Shown: one piece after another, positions 32,840 through 41,223 of the stretch
Layout: every line of letters starts with the position of its first letter
Numbering within the stretch: position 1 is the stretch's first letter
From: Streptomyces rubiginosohelvolus
GTDB taxonomy: Bacteria > Actinomycetota > Actinomycetes > Streptomycetales > Streptomycetaceae
DNA: 64,000 nucleotides
Direction: 5' to 3'
Assembly (NCBI RefSeq): GCF_014649875.1
Contig: NZ_BMTW01000015.1
Coordinates: forward strand, 62,001 to 126,000
Translations under genes and position numbers: made by a program
Notes under the pieces: model-generated
What the model saw: the letters and a program-made list of their open reading frames with translations, nothing else
Database searches by the model: none
What the model was told of the DNA's origin: nothing

Positions 32840-32871
32840 AACCCGGCCCAGGATGATTCCTGGGCCGGGTT
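32840..32871 (+). terminator. Terminator of the SDR gene
   Basis: A perfect 14-bp stem (32840-32853 with 32858-32871; AACCCGGCCCAGGA) with a 4-nt loop and a TTT tract, 45 bp after the stop codon. Confidence 0.85.
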
Positions 32872-33069
32872 TTCGCTTACCCGGTGGCCGAAAGTGACCT
32901 ACCGCACACGTTCTATCGAGCGCGGAGGCGCTCATTTGGTTACGCTGATGCGAACGGACGTCATCGAGGGGCCCACGAAGGTTCCTCGACCGTCCTGGGA
33001 CACGGTCGGTAACCCGGCCGCTGTTCCGCCCCGAACCGGCGCCACCGCGACCGACATATCACCATCCCT

Positions 33070-33112
33070 GCCCCGCTCGGGGCGGTCGCGCTCCGGCATC
33101 GGTGCCGGAGCG
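33070..33112 (+). promoter_or_regulatory. Tandem leader hairpins before the 58-residue gene
   Basis: Hairpin A is GCCCCG/CGGGGC (33070-33083). Hairpin B is a perfect 10-bp stem (33089-33098 with 33103-33112) with a TCGG tetraloop. They end about 40 bp before the GTG start. This could be an attenuator or a stabilising leader; no known riboswitch core is seen. Confidence 0.45.
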
Positions 33113-33152
33113 TCGGCGACGCCCTGGGTGACGCGACACAGAGGAGTGCGCG

Positions 33153-33329
33153 GTGACGACACCGGAACTGACCGAACGCGAAATGCGCCCCGCCGAACGG
33201 ACCTCGGGGCGGCCCGGCCGCCCCGAGAAGCTGCGGAACATCGAGGTCTGGGCCAGGTCCGCCCCGATCCGGCTCGCCGGATACGAGGACGACCTCGCCG
33301 AGCCGCACATCCTGCCCGGCATCGACTGA
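33153..33329 (+). CDS. 58-residue peptide of unknown function
   Basis: GTG start with a strong GAGGAG six bases upstream. The peptide has a charged, Arg/Pro/Glu-rich N-terminal half and a C-terminal half running IEVWARSAPIRLAGYEDD to the end PHILPGID. No signal peptide or membrane segment; no Cys. I do not recognise a characterised family; the sequence looks conserved (aromatic, balanced, unlike a frame shadow). It stands alone between the SDR terminator and the convergent lipase maturation factor-like gene. A signalling peptide, small regulator or modified-peptide precursor are all possible, none supported by neighbours. Confidence 0.7.
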   Translation: MTTPELTEREMRPAERTSGRPGRPEKLRNIEVWARSAPIRLAGYEDDLAEPHILPGID

Positions 33330-33342
33330 CCCCCGAGGCTCT

Positions 33343-34797
33343 CTAGCGCGACCCGCGGCCCGTCCCCCCGCTCTTCCGCTCCGGCGGCAGCGGCCGGGAG
33401 ACGGGCCGCAGGAATTCCCGGACGTAGGTGCGGTGCCACCAGCATCCGGTGGCCCGCAGCTCCCGGAGCCCGGTGAACCGGTAGCGGAACACCCGGGCGC
33501 GCACCTGGCGGGGCGGCCCGTCGGGGAACGGGTTGTGGCCGAGCAGCCGGAGCGTGTCCCGGTCGCCCTCCAGCAGTCGCTCGGTGAACGGTCCGAACCA
33601 GGAGCGCGCGTACGCGGGGGAGAGCGCCGCGAACCACATCATCCAGTCCAGCCGCAGGTGGTACGGGGCGAACAGACGCGGCAGCCTGCGCGGATCGCCC
33701 GGCTTGCCGCGGAAGCCGTACTCCCGCCACTCGGTGCCCTCGTGCACCACCGGATCGGCGCTGCCCTCCACCACGACCTCCAGCCGCATCCGGCTGATCG
33801 AACCGAACGCGCCATAGGTGTTGACCAGGTGCAGGGGATCGTAGGACCGGTTCATCGCCTGCCGCCGCGAGACCAGATTGTGCGCCGGGCGGTAGCTGAG
33901 CACCAGCACCAGGGCGGTCACGGCGATGACGACCACCTCGTACCAGAGGGGCGGCGCGGCCTGGGCCGGCGGCGGCCCGGCCAGGGGAGTCCAGTCGATC
34001 ACGGAGAGCGCCAGCGCGATCGTGAGCCAGTTCAGCCAGGCGAAGTTCCCCGACAGGACCAGCCAGAGCTGGGTGAGGACCATCAGTCCGGCCGCCGCGC
34101 TCGCCACGGGCTGCGGGGTGAACAGCAGGAAGGGCACCAGCAGCTGCGTGACATGGTTGGCCGCCACCTCCACCCGGTGCACGGGCCGGGGCAGATGGTG
34201 GAAGAACCAGCTCAGCGGCCCCGGCATCGGCTGGGTCTCGTGGTGGAAGTCCAGGCAGGTCAGCTCCCGCCAGCACGCGTCGCCCCGCATCTTGATCAGC
34301 CCCGCGCCGAACTCCACCCGGAACAGCAGCCACCGCAGCAGCCACAGCACCAGGACCGGAGCGGCGGTGTCCCCGGTGCCGAGGAAGACCGCCAGGAACC
34401 CCGTCTCCAGCAGCAGCGACTCCCAGCCGAACCCGTACCAGACCTGCCCCACCTGGACGATCGACAGATACAGCACCCACGGCAGCGCCCAGAGCAGCAT
34501 CCCGCCCCACAGCGGCAGCAGACCGTCGAGACCGGCGATCAGCGCCACCGAGACGGCGCAGCCGCTCCAGGCGACGGCGGCGAAGAGGCGGTCCGAGTAG
34601 TGCAGCCGGAAGAGCCCCGGAGCCGCTCGCCAGGGGGTGCGCCGCAGCAGGTCGGGGACGGGCAGCATGCCGCGCTCGCCGATCAGCGCCCGGAACTGGA
34701 GCGCGGCGGAGAGGAAGGCGACCAGATAGACCACGGCCAGGGCCCGCTGGAAGATCAGCCGGCTCAGCCAGTAGCCGTCCGCGGTGAACCACTCCAT
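33343..34797 (-). CDS. Lipase maturation factor-family membrane protein
   Basis: 484 residues with at least eight membrane segments in the first 330 residues and a soluble C-terminal region. Hallmarks of the LMF1 family: RVEFGAGLIKMRGDACWRELTCLDFHHETQPMPGPLSWF near residue 160 and WMMWFAALSP near residue 390. In animals LMF1 helps lipases fold in the ER; the bacterial role is unknown. The gene lies 90 bp downstream of the DUF1990 gene, same strand. Confidence 0.9.
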   Translation of the reverse strand: MEWFTADGYWLSRLIFQRALAVVYLVAFLSAALQFRALIGERGMLPVPDLLRRTPWRAAPGLFRLHYSDRLFAAVAWSGCAVSVALIAGLDGLLPLWGGMLLWALPWVLYLSIVQVGQVWYGFGWESLLLETGFLAVFLGTGDTAAPVLVLWLLRWLLFRVEFGAGLIKMRGDACWRELTCLDFHHETQPMPGPLSWFFHHLPRPVHRVEVAANHVTQLLVPFLLFTPQPVASAAAGLMVLTQLWLVLSGNFAWLNWLTIALALSVIDWTPLAGPPPAQAAPPLWYEVVVIAVTALVLVLSYRPAHNLVSRRQAMNRSYDPLHLVNTYGAFGSISRMRLEVVVEGSADPVVHEGTEWREYGFRGKPGDPRRLPRLFAPYHLRLDWMMWFAALSPAYARSWFGPFTERLLEGDRDTLRLLGHNPFPDGPPRQVRARVFRYRFTGLRELRATGCWWHRTYVREFLRPVSRPLPPERKSGGTGRGSR

Positions 34798-34887
34798 CCC
34801 TGCCAGTATCGGCCGACGGGCGGCCCGGGGCTCCCCGCCGGCCGCGACCGGCGGTTCCCGGGCCCCTCCGCCCGCGGGCCGCGCGGG

Positions 34888-35400
34888 TCAGCCCGCCGCG
34901 ACGATCCGGCGGAGCGTACGGCCGAGCCTGCGCGCGTACCAGTGCTGCACGACCGGCACCAGCGGCCCGGCGAGCCGGGCGTACCAGGAGGCGGGGCGGG
35001 AGAACGCCAGGACGGTGAACCACACCGTGCCGTCGTCCGCGAGGTCCACCACGAAGCATTCCTCGCCGCGTTCCGGATGCCCGGCCAGGGTGCCGTAGCC
35101 GAAGCCGGTGCGGCCGTCCTCCCCGTACGCCGTCCAGATCACCTCGCACGGGGCGGTGAAGCGCAGCGGGCCCAGGCCCAGGGAGACCCGGACGCTTCCG
35201 CCGGGCTCCGCGCGCCGGGCCGAAGCCTCCACCCGGGCGCCCGACGCACGGTGCATCCGCCACTCGGTGATCGCCGCGCCGGCGGCCGCGAAGTCCGCCG
35301 CGCCCCGGCCGACCCGGGTGCTGTGGTGGAGGTGGTGGTAGCCCCGGGGGAGCGGGCCGAGGCGGGTCGCTCCGACCTCCGGGTAGGTGAGGGTGCTCAT
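34888..35400 (-). CDS. DUF1990 protein
   Basis: 170 residues, cytoplasmic, of the DUF1990 family (YHHLHHSTRVGRGAADF, FGYGTLAGHPERGEECFVVD, ending VQHWYARRLGRTLRRI). Plants and actinobacteria have such proteins, often next to YndJ. Its ATG overlaps the YndJ stop by four bases, so the two are coupled and likely act together. Confidence 0.88.
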   Translation of the reverse strand: MSTLTYPEVGATRLGPLPRGYHHLHHSTRVGRGAADFAAAGAAITEWRMHRASGARVEASARRAEPGGSVRVSLGLGPLRFTAPCEVIWTAYGEDGRTGFGYGTLAGHPERGEECFVVDLADDGTVWFTVLAFSRPASWYARLAGPLVPVVQHWYARRLGRTLRRIVAAG

Positions 35401-36257
35401 GCGGTCCTGCCTTCGGTGTGGGTGCGGACGGCGGCGCGGGAGGCGTCGTGGGTGTGGATGCGCCGCCAGGCCAGCAGCGAGCAGAGCGCGAAGCCCAGCG
35501 CGTTGCCGAGACCGTGGGTGGCGGCCATCCAGGTCAGGGTGGGGTGGGGGAGCCCGGTCGCCTCGCCGAGCGCCCAGCTCAGCGCGAGCAGCATCGTCGC
35601 CACCAGGACGGCGGCGGAGGAGAGCAGCAGGAGCCGTGTCGTCCGGTCGCGCCCCTCCTCGTGCCCCATGCGCCAGGTCAGCAGCCCCACGGTCCACATC
35701 CCGGCCGTCAGGACGACGGCCCCGGCGAGTTCGGCCCAGTCGCCGATGAAGTACCCGACGAGGACGATGAGGGTGCCCAGCGGCACGCTCAGCGCGGCGA
35801 AGCGGCCCGCGGGACCGTCGGAGACCCGGCAGACCAGCCCGGCGATCAGGGCGGCGGCGAATCCGGCGAAGTGGAAGTGCGGCACGGTCAGCGCCAGGAT
35901 GCCGAGATCGAACCCGAACAGCTCGTGCCCCGAACGCTCGGCGACCAGCGCGGTCGCGGCGACGGCCGGGGTGACCAGCGCGGTGAGCAGGGCGATGCCG
36001 GCCGGGTCGAGGTTCCGGCCCCGGGCCGCCCGGCGCGGGGCGTGCAGGGCGAGCAGGACGGTTCCCGCCGTGTAGACGCAAGCGAGCGCCGTGGCCGTGG
36101 CGCCGCGCGGCAGCCAGAGGGCGAGCGCGCCCGGCGCGGCGAAGAGCGGCCAGAGCCGGCGGATCCGCTCCAGTTCCGGCTGCTCGGTCAGCCGCAGACC
36201 CGCCGGCACGACGACGAGCATGCCCAGCATGACGATGACGTTGACCAGTGCGGACAT
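35397..36257 (-). CDS. YndJ-family membrane protein
   Basis: 286 residues with about eight membrane segments (for example LVNVIVMLGMLVVVPAG and LTVPHFHFAGFAAALIAGL) and a charged C-terminal tail. The HFHFAGFAA segment is a family signature. Function unknown. Two TetR-like palindromes lie within 70 bp upstream, so the YndJ-DUF1990 pair is probably under tight repression. Confidence 0.85.
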   Translation of the reverse strand: MSALVNVIVMLGMLVVVPAGLRLTEQPELERIRRLWPLFAAPGALALWLPRGATATALACVYTAGTVLLALHAPRRAARGRNLDPAGIALLTALVTPAVAATALVAERSGHELFGFDLGILALTVPHFHFAGFAAALIAGLVCRVSDGPAGRFAALSVPLGTLIVLVGYFIGDWAELAGAVVLTAGMWTVGLLTWRMGHEEGRDRTTRLLLLSSAAVLVATMLLALSWALGEATGLPHPTLTWMAATHGLGNALGFALCSLLAWRRIHTHDASRAAVRTHTEGRTA

Positions 36258-36272
36258 GACTTCCCCCCTTGT

Positions 36273-36286
36273 TTGAACGTGTTCAA
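36273..36286. promoter_or_regulatory. TetR-like operator, copy 1
   Basis: TTGAACGTGTTCAA is a near-perfect palindrome (arms TTGAAC/GTTCAA) 15 bp upstream of the YndJ start. With copy 2 it forms a pair with centres 41 bp apart. No TetR gene is adjacent in the window. Confidence 0.7.
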
Positions 36287-36313
36287 CTCTCTGGTGTGAG
36301 CGTAGAGGATCAA

Positions 36314-36327
36314 TTGAACGCGTTCAA
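36314..36327. promoter_or_regulatory. TetR-like operator, copy 2
   Basis: TTGAACGCGTTCAA is a perfect 14-bp palindrome. It shares both arms with copy 1, so one dimeric regulator should bind both and block the YndJ promoter between or under them. Confidence 0.72.
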
Positions 36328-36426
36328 GACGGGGGCGACGGCCGGCTGTCCGCTTGCGGGTCCGTGCCGGGTGCGGCACAGATAGGTGACACCGAACCGT
36401 TCCTCCGGGACAGGCAGGAGAGCTCT

Positions 36427-37536
36427 GTGCGCTCACAAGGACGATTGCGGCGTACCGCGCTCGCCGCGCTCTCCGCCGGGGTGCTGCTCGCCGTCGCCGG
36501 CTGCGGCGAGGGCGGCGACCGCACGGCGAAGGGCACCACGGGCACCGCGGAGGCCAAGGACGTCCTCCTCCAGCCGCTCGCGTCCCCCGGTCCCGGACCG
36601 TTCACCGCGTCCACGGCGCGGGCGGCGGACTCCCCGTCCCCCACCGGCGCACCGGACGACGAACCGGACTCCGGCACCCGTACGGTCCATCCGGTCTCCG
36701 GCGCCGTCCCCGGGCTCTACGGCGGTACCCGATCGGTCGCCGCCTGCGATGTCGAGAAGCAGACCACCCTCCTGACGGACGACAAGAAGAAGGCGAGCGC
36801 CTTCGCCGAGGCGGCCGGCATCGAGGCCGTGCAGATCCCGGGCTATCTGAAGTCCCTCACCCCCGTCGTCCTGCGCGCCGACGCCCAGGTCACCAACCAC
36901 GGCTACAGCGCCGGATCGGCCACCGCCTTCCAGGCTGTGCTCCAGGCGGGCACCGCCGTCCTCGTCGACAGCCGCGGAATGCCCCGGGTCCGCTGCGCCT
37001 GCGGCAACCCGCTGGGCCCGCCCGTGGTCGCCGACGGCAAGGTCGCCCACCGGGGAGAGCGCTGGCCCGGCTACGACCCCGCGCGCATCGTGGCCGTCGA
37101 ACCGGGCGTCAAGGCGGCCACGAGCCTGATCATCGTGAACACCGACGACAACAGCTGGATCGAGCGGGCCATGGGCGACAGCGGCGGCCGTGACCGGGTG
37201 CCGGACGACCCGCCGCCCTTCGAGCCCGACGCCGACCTGCTCTTCCCGTCCCCGGGCCGCCCCTCCGAGCCCCCGTCCCCGGACGCCACCCCGTCCGACC
37301 CGGCTCCCTCCGAGCCGGAAGCGCCGACGGACCCCGGCCCCGACGAGTCGTCCGACGACTTCGGCGACCCGCCGCCCGAGGAGCCGTGGGAGTACGAGGA
37401 AGGCATCCCGGAGGAGGTGGCGCCGGAGCCGACCCAGGTCTTCCCCGCCGAGCCGGAGCAGCCGGACGTGCCGGACGCGCCCATGGAGCCGGACGCGCCC
37501 ATGGAAGCGGATCTCGGCGACGTGTTCGCCGGCTGA
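36427..37536 (+). CDS. DUF6777 lipoprotein
   Basis: 369 residues from GTG 36427 (GGAGAG four bases upstream). A signal peptide ends in the lipobox LAVAGC near residue 22. The family core spans about 40-250 (LYGGTRSVAACDVEKQ, GYLKSLTPVVLRADAQVTNHGY, RCACGNPLGPP). The last 100 residues are an acidic Pro/Glu/Asp-rich tail, suited to spanning the cell wall. DUF6777 is common in Streptomyces; function unknown. Terminates just before the phosphatase gene. Confidence 0.82.
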   Translation: MRSQGRLRRTALAALSAGVLLAVAGCGEGGDRTAKGTTGTAEAKDVLLQPLASPGPGPFTASTARAADSPSPTGAPDDEPDSGTRTVHPVSGAVPGLYGGTRSVAACDVEKQTTLLTDDKKKASAFAEAAGIEAVQIPGYLKSLTPVVLRADAQVTNHGYSAGSATAFQAVLQAGTAVLVDSRGMPRVRCACGNPLGPPVVADGKVAHRGERWPGYDPARIVAVEPGVKAATSLIIVNTDDNSWIERAMGDSGGRDRVPDDPPPFEPDADLLFPSPGRPSEPPSPDATPSDPAPSEPEAPTDPGPDESSDDFGDPPPEEPWEYEEGIPEEVAPEPTQVFPAEPEQPDVPDAPMEPDAPMEADLGDVFAG

Positions 37537-37582
37537 CCGGCCGAGGCCCGAGCGGCGGACGCGGACAAGAGGAATAGGAAAA

Positions 37583-37618
37583 ATGGTGGCAGAGTGGCCC
37601 ACATGGATGATCGGGTAG
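37583..37618 (+). other. Eleven-codon leader frame overlapping the phosphatase start
   Basis: ATG 37583 opens MVAEWPTWMIG and stops at 37618, overlapping the start region (37594/37603) of the phosphatase in another frame. AGAGGAATAGGAAAA directly upstream suits this ATG better than the phosphatase start. It might be a translated leader controlling the downstream gene, or chance. Confidence 0.3.
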
Positions 37619-39666
37619 CGGGTGCCCTGTCGCTCCCCGAAGACTGGCCCGCCCACCCGGACCTCAGCCTCGCCCTGAACCGTATGGGCAGCTTCGACTG
37701 GGATCTCGACACCGGCCTCATGCACATGGACCGGACCGCCCTGGACGTGTTCGACCTGACCCCGGACGAATACGACGACCGGCCGGCCTCACTGTCGCCG
37801 CGCGTGCCGACGGACGAGGCCCAGCGCCTGGACGGGCTGGTCTCGCACGCCCTGAAGAGCGGGCGCACCAACTACGGCGCGTACTTCCGCATCCAGCGGC
37901 GCGACGGCACCCTGCGCTGGACCCACACCCAGGGCTTCGTCCGCCGGGACGGGACCGGACGCCCGCGCCGGATCATCGGGATCGTCCGCGACGCCACCCA
38001 GGAACTGGCCGACTCCACCGCCCGCCGCGAACTGGACGAGGAGCGCCGCCGGCGCACCAGCCTGGTCGAGGGCACCACCGCCGCCCTGGCCCACGCCCGT
38101 ACGGTCAAGGACGTCATCGCCGTCCTCAAGAACTCCCAGGGCCTCGCCCACCTCGGAGCCACCAGCCTCGTCATGGGCCTGCTGGAGTCCGGCCGCATCC
38201 ACCTGGTGGCCGACGGCCCCGAAGGCGCGTACGTCCCCGGCACCCGGTACACCCGGGTGGACGAGCAGTACCCGATGAGCGAAGTGGTCCGCACGCTGTC
38301 GCCGCGCTTCATCGAGTCCGCCGAGGACTTCGCCGCCTCCTATCCGATCCTGTGGCCCAACATCAGCCACCTCGGGATCACCTCCGCCGCCTACATGCCG
38401 CTGATCGCCCAGGCCCGCCCGATCGGCGCGCTCGGCCTGCTCTACCGGGACAAGGGCGGCTTCACCGCCGACGAACGCAATCTGCTGATGGCGCTCGGCA
38501 CGTCGATCGCCCAGAGCCTCCAGCGCGCGATGCTCTACGAACAGGAGCACGACCTCGCCGAGGGACTCCAGCAGGCCATGCTGCCCCGCCGGATCCCGTC
38601 CGTGCCCGGGGCGCAGGTCGCCGTCCGCTACCGCTCGGCCCGCCTCGGCCGGGACATCGGCGGCGACTGGTACGACCTGATCCCGCTGCCCGGCGGCCGG
38701 GTCGGCGCCGTCATCGGGGACGTCCAGGGGCACGACACCCACGCCGCCGCCGTCATGGGGCAGCTCAGGATCGTGCTGCGCGCGTACGCCGCCGAGGGGC
38801 ACAGCCCCGCCACGGTCATGGCGCGCGCCTCCGTCTTCCTGCACGAACTGGACACCGACCGCTTCGCCACCTGCACCTACGCCGAGGTCGACCTCACCAC
38901 GGGGGTCGTGCAGGTGGTCCGGGCCGGGCATGTGGACCCAGTGGTGCGGGACGTGGACGGGAGCTGCCGCCGCGTGGTGTCCGAGGGCGGTCTGCCGCTC
39001 GGGCTCTCGGCGGAGTTCGGCCGGCTGGAGTATCCGGTCTCCACGGTCGAACTGGACCCCGGCCAGACGATGATCCTGTTCACCGACGGCCTCGTCGAAC
39101 TGCCGGGCTCCGACCTCGACGAAGGGATGCAGCGGCTCACCTCCCTCGTCGCCAACGGCCCCCAGGACCTGCAGAAACTGGCCGACCAGCTCTGCGACGC
39201 GGTCGACGGGCGCGGCGGCCAGGACGATGTCGCGGTCCTGCTGCTGCGCCGCCGGGCCGCGCACGCCCCGCAGCCGGGCGGCCGGCTCCAGCAGCACGTC
39301 GCCCAGAACGACCCCGAGGCGCTGAGCTCGTCCCGGCACATGATCCGGGCCGCGGTCCGGGCCTGGGGCGCGAAGGACCGGGCCGACGAGATCGAGCTCG
39401 CGGCCGACGAGCTGATCACCAACGCGCTCATGCACACCGACGGCGGTGCCGTCGTCACGATCCGGGTGCTCGCCGGAACCGAGCGACGGCTGCGCGTCGA
39501 CGTCGAGGACCGCTCCAGCGCCCTGCCCCGGCGCCGCGACGCGGGGGAGGACGGGGTGTCGGGGCGTGGCCTGATGCTGGTCGACCGGCTGGCCGACGTC
39601 TGGGGCGTGGAGTCGCGGGGCAGCGGCAAATGCGTGTGGTGCGAGTTCCTCATCCCGACCCGCTGA
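37603..39666 (+). CDS. PAS-GAF-SpoIIE phosphatase-HATPase protein
   Basis: 687 residues from ATG 37603 (GTG 37594 is in frame). A PAS domain (about 25-135, FRIQRRDGTLRWTHTQGFVRRD), a GAF domain (about 155-300), a SpoIIE/PP2C domain (about 330-540; IGGDWYDLIPLPGGRVGAVIGDVQGHD, LFTDGLVELPG, DDVAVLLLR) and a C-terminal HATPase (about 565-685; AADELITNALMHTDGG). One chain thus holds a sensor, a phosphatase for an antagonist and an anti-sigma-type kinase module. This fusion is common in Streptomyces; the sigma target is unknown. Immediately after the DUF6777 gene. Confidence 0.92.
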   Translation: MDDRVAGALSLPEDWPAHPDLSLALNRMGSFDWDLDTGLMHMDRTALDVFDLTPDEYDDRPASLSPRVPTDEAQRLDGLVSHALKSGRTNYGAYFRIQRRDGTLRWTHTQGFVRRDGTGRPRRIIGIVRDATQELADSTARRELDEERRRRTSLVEGTTAALAHARTVKDVIAVLKNSQGLAHLGATSLVMGLLESGRIHLVADGPEGAYVPGTRYTRVDEQYPMSEVVRTLSPRFIESAEDFAASYPILWPNISHLGITSAAYMPLIAQARPIGALGLLYRDKGGFTADERNLLMALGTSIAQSLQRAMLYEQEHDLAEGLQQAMLPRRIPSVPGAQVAVRYRSARLGRDIGGDWYDLIPLPGGRVGAVIGDVQGHDTHAAAVMGQLRIVLRAYAAEGHSPATVMARASVFLHELDTDRFATCTYAEVDLTTGVVQVVRAGHVDPVVRDVDGSCRRVVSEGGLPLGLSAEFGRLEYPVSTVELDPGQTMILFTDGLVELPGSDLDEGMQRLTSLVANGPQDLQKLADQLCDAVDGRGGQDDVAVLLLRRRAAHAPQPGGRLQQHVAQNDPEALSSSRHMIRAAVRAWGAKDRADEIELAADELITNALMHTDGGAVVTIRVLAGTERRLRVDVEDRSSALPRRRDAGEDGVSGRGLMLVDRLADVWGVESRGSGKCVWCEFLIPTR

Positions 39667-39807
39667 AGGCCGGCCCCGGGGCGTCCCGTTCGCGCGCGAC
39701 CGACGCACCGATGTAACAGTACGTAATATGTCTGTGCTTGACCGTGACCGACCGCAAACGATTGACTGCGAGGGGCCCGCCCACCACCGCCCCGCCGCTT
39801 CGACGAC

Positions 39808-41187
39808 ATGAGGCCCCCGTTGAGTACCGAGCTTCTCGCCCCGCTCGACCTTGCTTTCTGGCACCTCGAATCGGATGCCCATCCGATGCACCTGGGCGCG
39901 CTCGCCGTCTTCGCCCCGGCGCCCGGCGTCGGCCCGGAGCGGATCCTCGACCTGCTCGGGACCCGCGCCGCCGCGATCCCCCGGCTGCGCATGGGCGTAC
40001 GGGACGTCCTGCTGCCGGTCGGCGGCAAGGCCTGGACGGTGGACAAGGACTTCGACGTGCACCGGCACGTCGAGCGGGTCGTCCTGGCCGACGGCGACTT
40101 CATGGCCGGGGCCACCCGGCTGGCCGGCGAACTGATGGAGCGGCCCCTCGGGCGCGGGCTGCCGCCCTGGCGGATGTACCTGATCTGCGGCGCGGACGGC
40201 GGGCCCTTCGCCGTCCTGGTGAAGCTGCACCACGCCCTGGCCGACGGCATGCGGGCGGTCGCCATCGGGGCCGGGATCTTCGACGAGATCGCCGCCGTCA
40301 CCAGCGCCCGCACCAGCGCCCGGGGCCGCACCGCCGTTCCTCCCCGCTCCTGGCTGCCCGACCCCCGGGAGATGGCGGGCATGGCGCTCGGGCGGATCGG
40401 CGAGGTCGGCCGGGCGCTCGGCGTGGGGGCCTCCGTCGTCCGCGCCGGCCGCCTCGACCTGTGGGGCCCCTCCGCCCTCACCGCACCCTCCAGCGGTACG
40501 CGGCGCCTGGCCACCGCCGAACTCGACGCCGGAGACCTCCAGCGGATCCGGCGCGCCGAGGGCGGCACGGCCAACGACATCCTCCTGGCCGTCGTCGCCG
40601 GGGCGCTGCGCCGCTGGATGGCCGAGCGCGGCGAGTCCCTGCCCGCCGCCGACCCGCGCGCCCTGGTGCCCGTCTCCCGGCGCCGCCCCGGCGGGGCCGC
40701 CGCCTCCGGCAACCGGCTCTCCGCCTATCTGCTGGGCCTGCCGGTCACCGCGGCCGACCCGCGTGACCGGCTCCGGGCGGTCCGGACCGCGATGGACCGC
40801 AACAAGGCGGCGGGCCCCCTGAAGGGCGCCGGAGCCGTCGCCGTACTCGCCGACCAACTGCCGCCGCTGGCGCACCGGTTCGGCGCACCGCTGGCGGCCA
40901 ACGCCGCGCGCATGCTGTTCGACGTGCTGGTCACCAGCGTGCCGCTGCCCCGCTCCGCGCTCTCGCTGGGCGGCTGCCCGCTGACCGCCCTCTACCCCAT
41001 GGCGCCGCTGGCCCGGGGCCAGTCCCTGGCGGTCGCCCTGTCCACCTACGGCGGGCGGGTGCACGTGGGCCTGGTGGCCGACGGCAAGGCCCTGCCCGAC
41101 CTGGACCGGCTCGCCGCGGCGGTCGAGGACGAGTTCACGGAGCTGTACGCCCTCGTCGTAGGCCCGGACGGCACACCGGTGTCCTGA
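39808..41187 (+). CDS. WS/DGAT-type acyltransferase
   Basis: 459 residues. Wax ester synthase/diacylglycerol acyltransferase family: active-site HHALADG (HHxxxDG) near residue 145, N-terminal PLDLAFWHLESDAHPMHLGAL, and the later NDILLAVVAGALRRW and VSVPLPRSALSLGG region (PLPxS-like). It makes triacylglycerol or wax ester from acyl-CoA. Start ATG 39808; a TTG at 39820 has GAGG six bases upstream and may be the true start. The preceding spacer has an AT-rich ACAGTACGTAATATGT tract, a possible promoter. Confidence 0.88.
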   Translation: MRPPLSTELLAPLDLAFWHLESDAHPMHLGALAVFAPAPGVGPERILDLLGTRAAAIPRLRMGVRDVLLPVGGKAWTVDKDFDVHRHVERVVLADGDFMAGATRLAGELMERPLGRGLPPWRMYLICGADGGPFAVLVKLHHALADGMRAVAIGAGIFDEIAAVTSARTSARGRTAVPPRSWLPDPREMAGMALGRIGEVGRALGVGASVVRAGRLDLWGPSALTAPSSGTRRLATAELDAGDLQRIRRAEGGTANDILLAVVAGALRRWMAERGESLPAADPRALVPVSRRRPGGAAASGNRLSAYLLGLPVTAADPRDRLRAVRTAMDRNKAAGPLKGAGAVAVLADQLPPLAHRFGAPLAANAARMLFDVLVTSVPLPRSALSLGGCPLTALYPMAPLARGQSLAVALSTYGGRVHVGLVADGKALPDLDRLAAAVEDEFTELYALVVGPDGTPVS

Positions 41188-41223
41188 CAGGCAGCGGCGC
41201 ACCGGCTGCGGCAGGCTTGAGCC

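Larger units (their letters stand above)
32795..33152. other. Intergenic region with terminator, promoter-like tract and leader hairpins
   Basis: 358 bp. The SDR terminator lies at 32840-32871. An AT-rich TTTGGTTACGCT tract at about 32935-32946 could be a promoter -10 region, though no firm -35 is visible. Between about 33070 and 33112 are two hairpins close to the downstream small gene. No other reading frame looks real. Confidence 0.5.

Noticed and set aside
30269..32935. An 888-codon minus-strand frame over the SDR and sigma genes
   Set aside because: Antisense to the SDR gene and out of frame within the sigma gene; composition is that of a GC shadow.
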